Assembly (NCBI GenBank): GCA_947176675.1
Contig: CAMWRN010000124.1
Coordinates: 1 to 7,169, forward strand
Source of the DNA: an uncultured Clostridia bacterium
Lineage (GTDB): Bacteria > Bacillota > Clostridia > Oscillospirales > Ruminococcaceae
Direction of reading: 5' to 3'
Length of the DNA: 7,169 nt
The notes beneath the pieces are model-generated. The model made no database searches and was not told the DNA's origin. It saw only the letters and a list, made by a program, of their open reading frames with translations. Within the stretch, counting starts at the first letter, position 1, and the number at the start of each line of letters is the position of its first letter. The position numbers were made by a program, and so were the translations under genes. Shown here piece after piece: positions 5,551-7,169 of the stretch.

Positions 5551-6420
5551 TCAAATTTTTTCCGCAAGCTCCTTGATATAAGATTTAAGCTCTCCGCTTA
5601 TGCCGGGACGTGTCAGACCCGTTTCAATGCTCGCTTTGAGCGCACTCAGCTTATTTCCCATATCGTACCTCGTACCGGTGAAATCAACGCCTATCATGTT
5701 CTCGCGCAGCGCAAGGGTCTTCATAGCGTCTGTGAGCTGAAGCTCGTTGTTTCTGCCGTAGGGTGTGTTTTCAAGAATATCAAAAATTTCGGCAGGAAGA
5801 ACGCACCGTCCTAAAATAGCGTAATTAGAAAATATCTGGTCGGGTGCGGGTTTTTCTATCATGTCGGATATCTCAAAATATCCGTCGTCAAGCCGTTCCA
5901 GCTTCATGGACGAATATTTCATAACGTCCTCTGTGGGGACTTCCCTTATGCCAACAACGCCCTTGCCGTACTTTTCATGGGCGCGGCAAAGCTGCCCAAC
6001 AACCGGGTCGTCGCCGATAATAACGTCGTCGCCATACAGGACTGCTATAGGGTCGTTTCCCGCAAAGCTTTTCGCGCAAAGGACGGCGTGCCCCAGACCA
6101 AGCTGCTCCGCCTGACGGACGTAGGTGATATTTGCCATAGAACCTATTCTGACCATTTCGTTATACAGATCGTTTTTTCCGCTGCGCTGAAGCTGTCTTT
6201 CCAAATCGGGGGAGCGGTCGAAGTGATCTTCCACAACGTGCTTTCCCCTTGAAAGGACGATAAGAATATCGGAAATCCCGGCGCTGACACATTCCTCAAC
6301 GATGTACTGGATCGCCGGCTTGTCCAGAATGGGAAGCATTTCCTTTGGCATGGATTTTGTTGCGGGCAGCATTCTTGTGCCGTAACCCGCAGCGGTTATC
6401 ACAGCTTTTTTTATTTTCAT
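5551..6420 (-). CDS. galU: UTP--glucose-1-phosphate uridylyltransferase
   Basis: GalU makes UDP-glucose and pyrophosphate from UTP and glucose-1-phosphate in the cytoplasm, supplying glucosyl units for capsule, teichoic acid or glycolipid synthesis and for galactose use. The 289 residues match the usual bacterial length. Seen motifs are the nucleotide loop AVITAAGYGTRMLPATKSMP (6-25) with PKEMLPILDKP (25-35), EQLGLGHAV (105-113), and AVLYGDD (126-132) with the metal-binding Asp. Further on come MIEKP, NNELQLTDAM and GTRYDMGNKLSALKA near the end. The start taken is the ATG at 6420-6418, preceded by GGGGGC; a TTG 8 codons upstream would overlap that ribosome site. The gene follows the DUF2628-type gene by 42 bp on the same strand and precedes btuD by 35 bp. 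No strong promoter is visible in front, so it may be read from further upstream. Confidence 0.96.
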   Translation of the reverse strand: MKIKKAVITAAGYGTRMLPATKSMPKEMLPILDKPAIQYIVEECVSAGISDILIVLSRGKHVVEDHFDRSPDLERQLQRSGKNDLYNEMVRIGSMANITYVRQAEQLGLGHAVLCAKSFAGNDPIAVLYGDDVIIGDDPVVGQLCRAHEKYGKGVVGIREVPTEDVMKYSSMKLERLDDGYFEISDMIEKPAPDQIFSNYAILGRCVLPAEIFDILENTPYGRNNELQLTDAMKTLALRENMIGVDFTGTRYDMGNKLSALKASIETGLTRPGISGELKSYIKELAEKI

Positions 6421-6462
6421 TTTTAAGCCCCCGTATCTTTGCAATAGTATATTTCGGTACTT

Positions 6463-7169
6463 TTATGCGCCGCTCATCATTGGGATCATCTGACCGTAAA
6501 AAAGTATGAGCATGGGCAAAGCGGCAAGGCAGATAAACAAAGTAAGCCACAGTCCCGAAGTGCCGCCCTTTCCGATGATCATGGCACGCAGTCCCTCGGC
6601 GGGTATACGCGGGTCGGTTGAGACTTTTGTTTTTTTGATCTTTTTAACAGCGGAATTGTAGTAAAGCTTGTTGCCGAAAATGCCCGCTGTAAACATAAAT
6701 GCGTAAAGCATTGCGGAACAGAGCATGAACAGTCCCTGAAAAGCCGCACTTTTGATATCGACCGAAGCCGCCATCTCGGACAGTTTTCCAAAACCTGTGC
6801 TTTGGGAAAGCAGCACGATATACTGGGGAAGCTGGGTGATGTTCCTGATAATGACTGCCGCCAGCGCCGCAAGGGGCATTTTGCGGTAAGAAAAGTAAAA
6901 CTCGGGAAAAAGCGCGGAGCAGAAGTTCCAGCTCATGGAGCGTTTTGTTTCCTTGAAGCGTTTGAAAATAGGCAGATAGTAGTGGGTGTTCGTTCCCACA
7001 AAGTCGCCAAGCTCCGACATCTTCACGCCGTCGAGCTGTTCTTCGGGATCAAAGCCGCAGAGCGGGTCGGAGAAGTTTATCAGAAACGGATTCATCTGCA
7101 CCCCGCCGTTGAAGTTGCGGTTGTAGACGTCTGCGTTTTCGTTTATATTTACGCCCCTGACAGTCTGAC
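6463..7169 (-). CDS. DUF2628-type membrane protein, 5'-truncated
   Basis: The frame is open from the right window edge to a TAA at 6465-6463, giving 234 visible residues. A GTG at 7101 is not needed as a start, because the frame continues upstream without a stop. The sequence has the look of a membrane protein group common in Clostridia. An EEQLDGVKMSELGDFVGTN motif (visible residues 42-60) is followed by HYYLPIFKRF, then SMSWNF (77-82) and FYFSYRKMP (90-98). Hydrophobic segments follow at about 98-120, 141-163 and 205-227. NKLYY with the basic AVKKIKK (166-179) lies between the second and third. Members often start with a zinc ribbon, which here would lie outside the window. The molecular function is unknown. 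It sits 42 bp upstream of galU on the same strand, so an operon is possible but unproven. Confidence 0.75.
   Translation of the reverse strand, partial: QTVRGVNINENADVYNRNFNGGVQMNPFLINFSDPLCGFDPEEQLDGVKMSELGDFVGTNTHYYLPIFKRFKETKRSMSWNFCSALFPEFYFSYRKMPLAALAAVIIRNITQLPQYIVLLSQSTGFGKLSEMAASVDIKSAAFQGLFMLCSAMLYAFMFTAGIFGNKLYYNSAVKKIKKTKVSTDPRIPAEGLRAMIIGKGGTSGLWLTLFICLAALPMLILFYGQMIPMMSGA

Noticed and set aside
5516..5554. Longer start for btuD that overlaps the end of galU
   Set aside because: The internal ATG at 5515 has AAAGGAG at good spacing and its product begins as the family usually does.
6421..6444. TTG start for galU 8 codons upstream
   Set aside because: It would place the GGGGGC ribosome site inside the coding region, and the family begins close to the AVITAAG loop as given by the ATG at 6420.
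6446..6451. TATACT as a -10 box for a galU promoter on the - strand
   Set aside because: No acceptable -35 box lies 16-18 bp upstream, so I do not call a promoter.

Overview
The window reads as a chromosomal piece of a Gram-positive anaerobe of the class Clostridia, probably a Ruminococcus/Oscillospiraceae-type gut or rumen bacterium. The reasons are strong AGGAG- or GGGGG-type ribosome binding sites, a lipoprotein solute-binding protein, a cobalamin riboswitch with an intrinsic terminator, a DUF2628-type membrane protein of the kind common in Clostridia, and a glycoside hydrolase family 4 protein. The organism call is inference. No insertion sequence, phage gene, tRNA, rRNA or CRISPR array is visible.

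Layout. Bases 1-899 (+) hold the 3' part of a GH4 (LplD-like) gene, cut by the window edge. A 12-bp bidirectional terminator (919-951) separates it from a convergent gene at 957-1862 (-), which encodes a lysine-rich protein of unknown function. Bases 1863-2179 lack a long gene but are not empty. They hold a promoter for the lysine-rich gene, a divergent promoter on the + strand, a 9-bp inverted repeat between the two, and a candidate stand-alone small RNA of about 150 nt that ends in an intrinsic terminator (2122-2156).

Bases 2180-4663 (-) are a corrinoid-uptake transcription unit. In transcription order it has a promoter (4636-4663), a cobalamin riboswitch (about 4405-4590), a leader terminator (4281-4319), the lipoprotein btuF and the permease btuC, with btuF and btuC overlapping by 4 bp. 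The matching ATPase, btuD (4745-5515, -), lies upstream of this unit, behind its own terminator. It appears to be co-transcribed with galU (5551-6420, -) and perhaps with a truncated DUF2628 membrane protein gene (6463-7169, -).

How the genes work together. BtuF captures cobalamin or related corrinoids outside the cell, BtuC forms the membrane channel and BtuD powers import. The riboswitch should shut off btuF-btuC when cobalamin is plentiful, but the ATPase gene is outside its direct control. GalU makes UDP-glucose for cell-surface polysaccharides and has no evident link to vitamin uptake beyond sharing a transcript with btuD.

The most unusual items are the candidate structured small RNA with its symmetric divergent promoter region, the GH4 protein that seems to lack the family's metal-binding residues, and the split of the B12 transporter across two transcription units.
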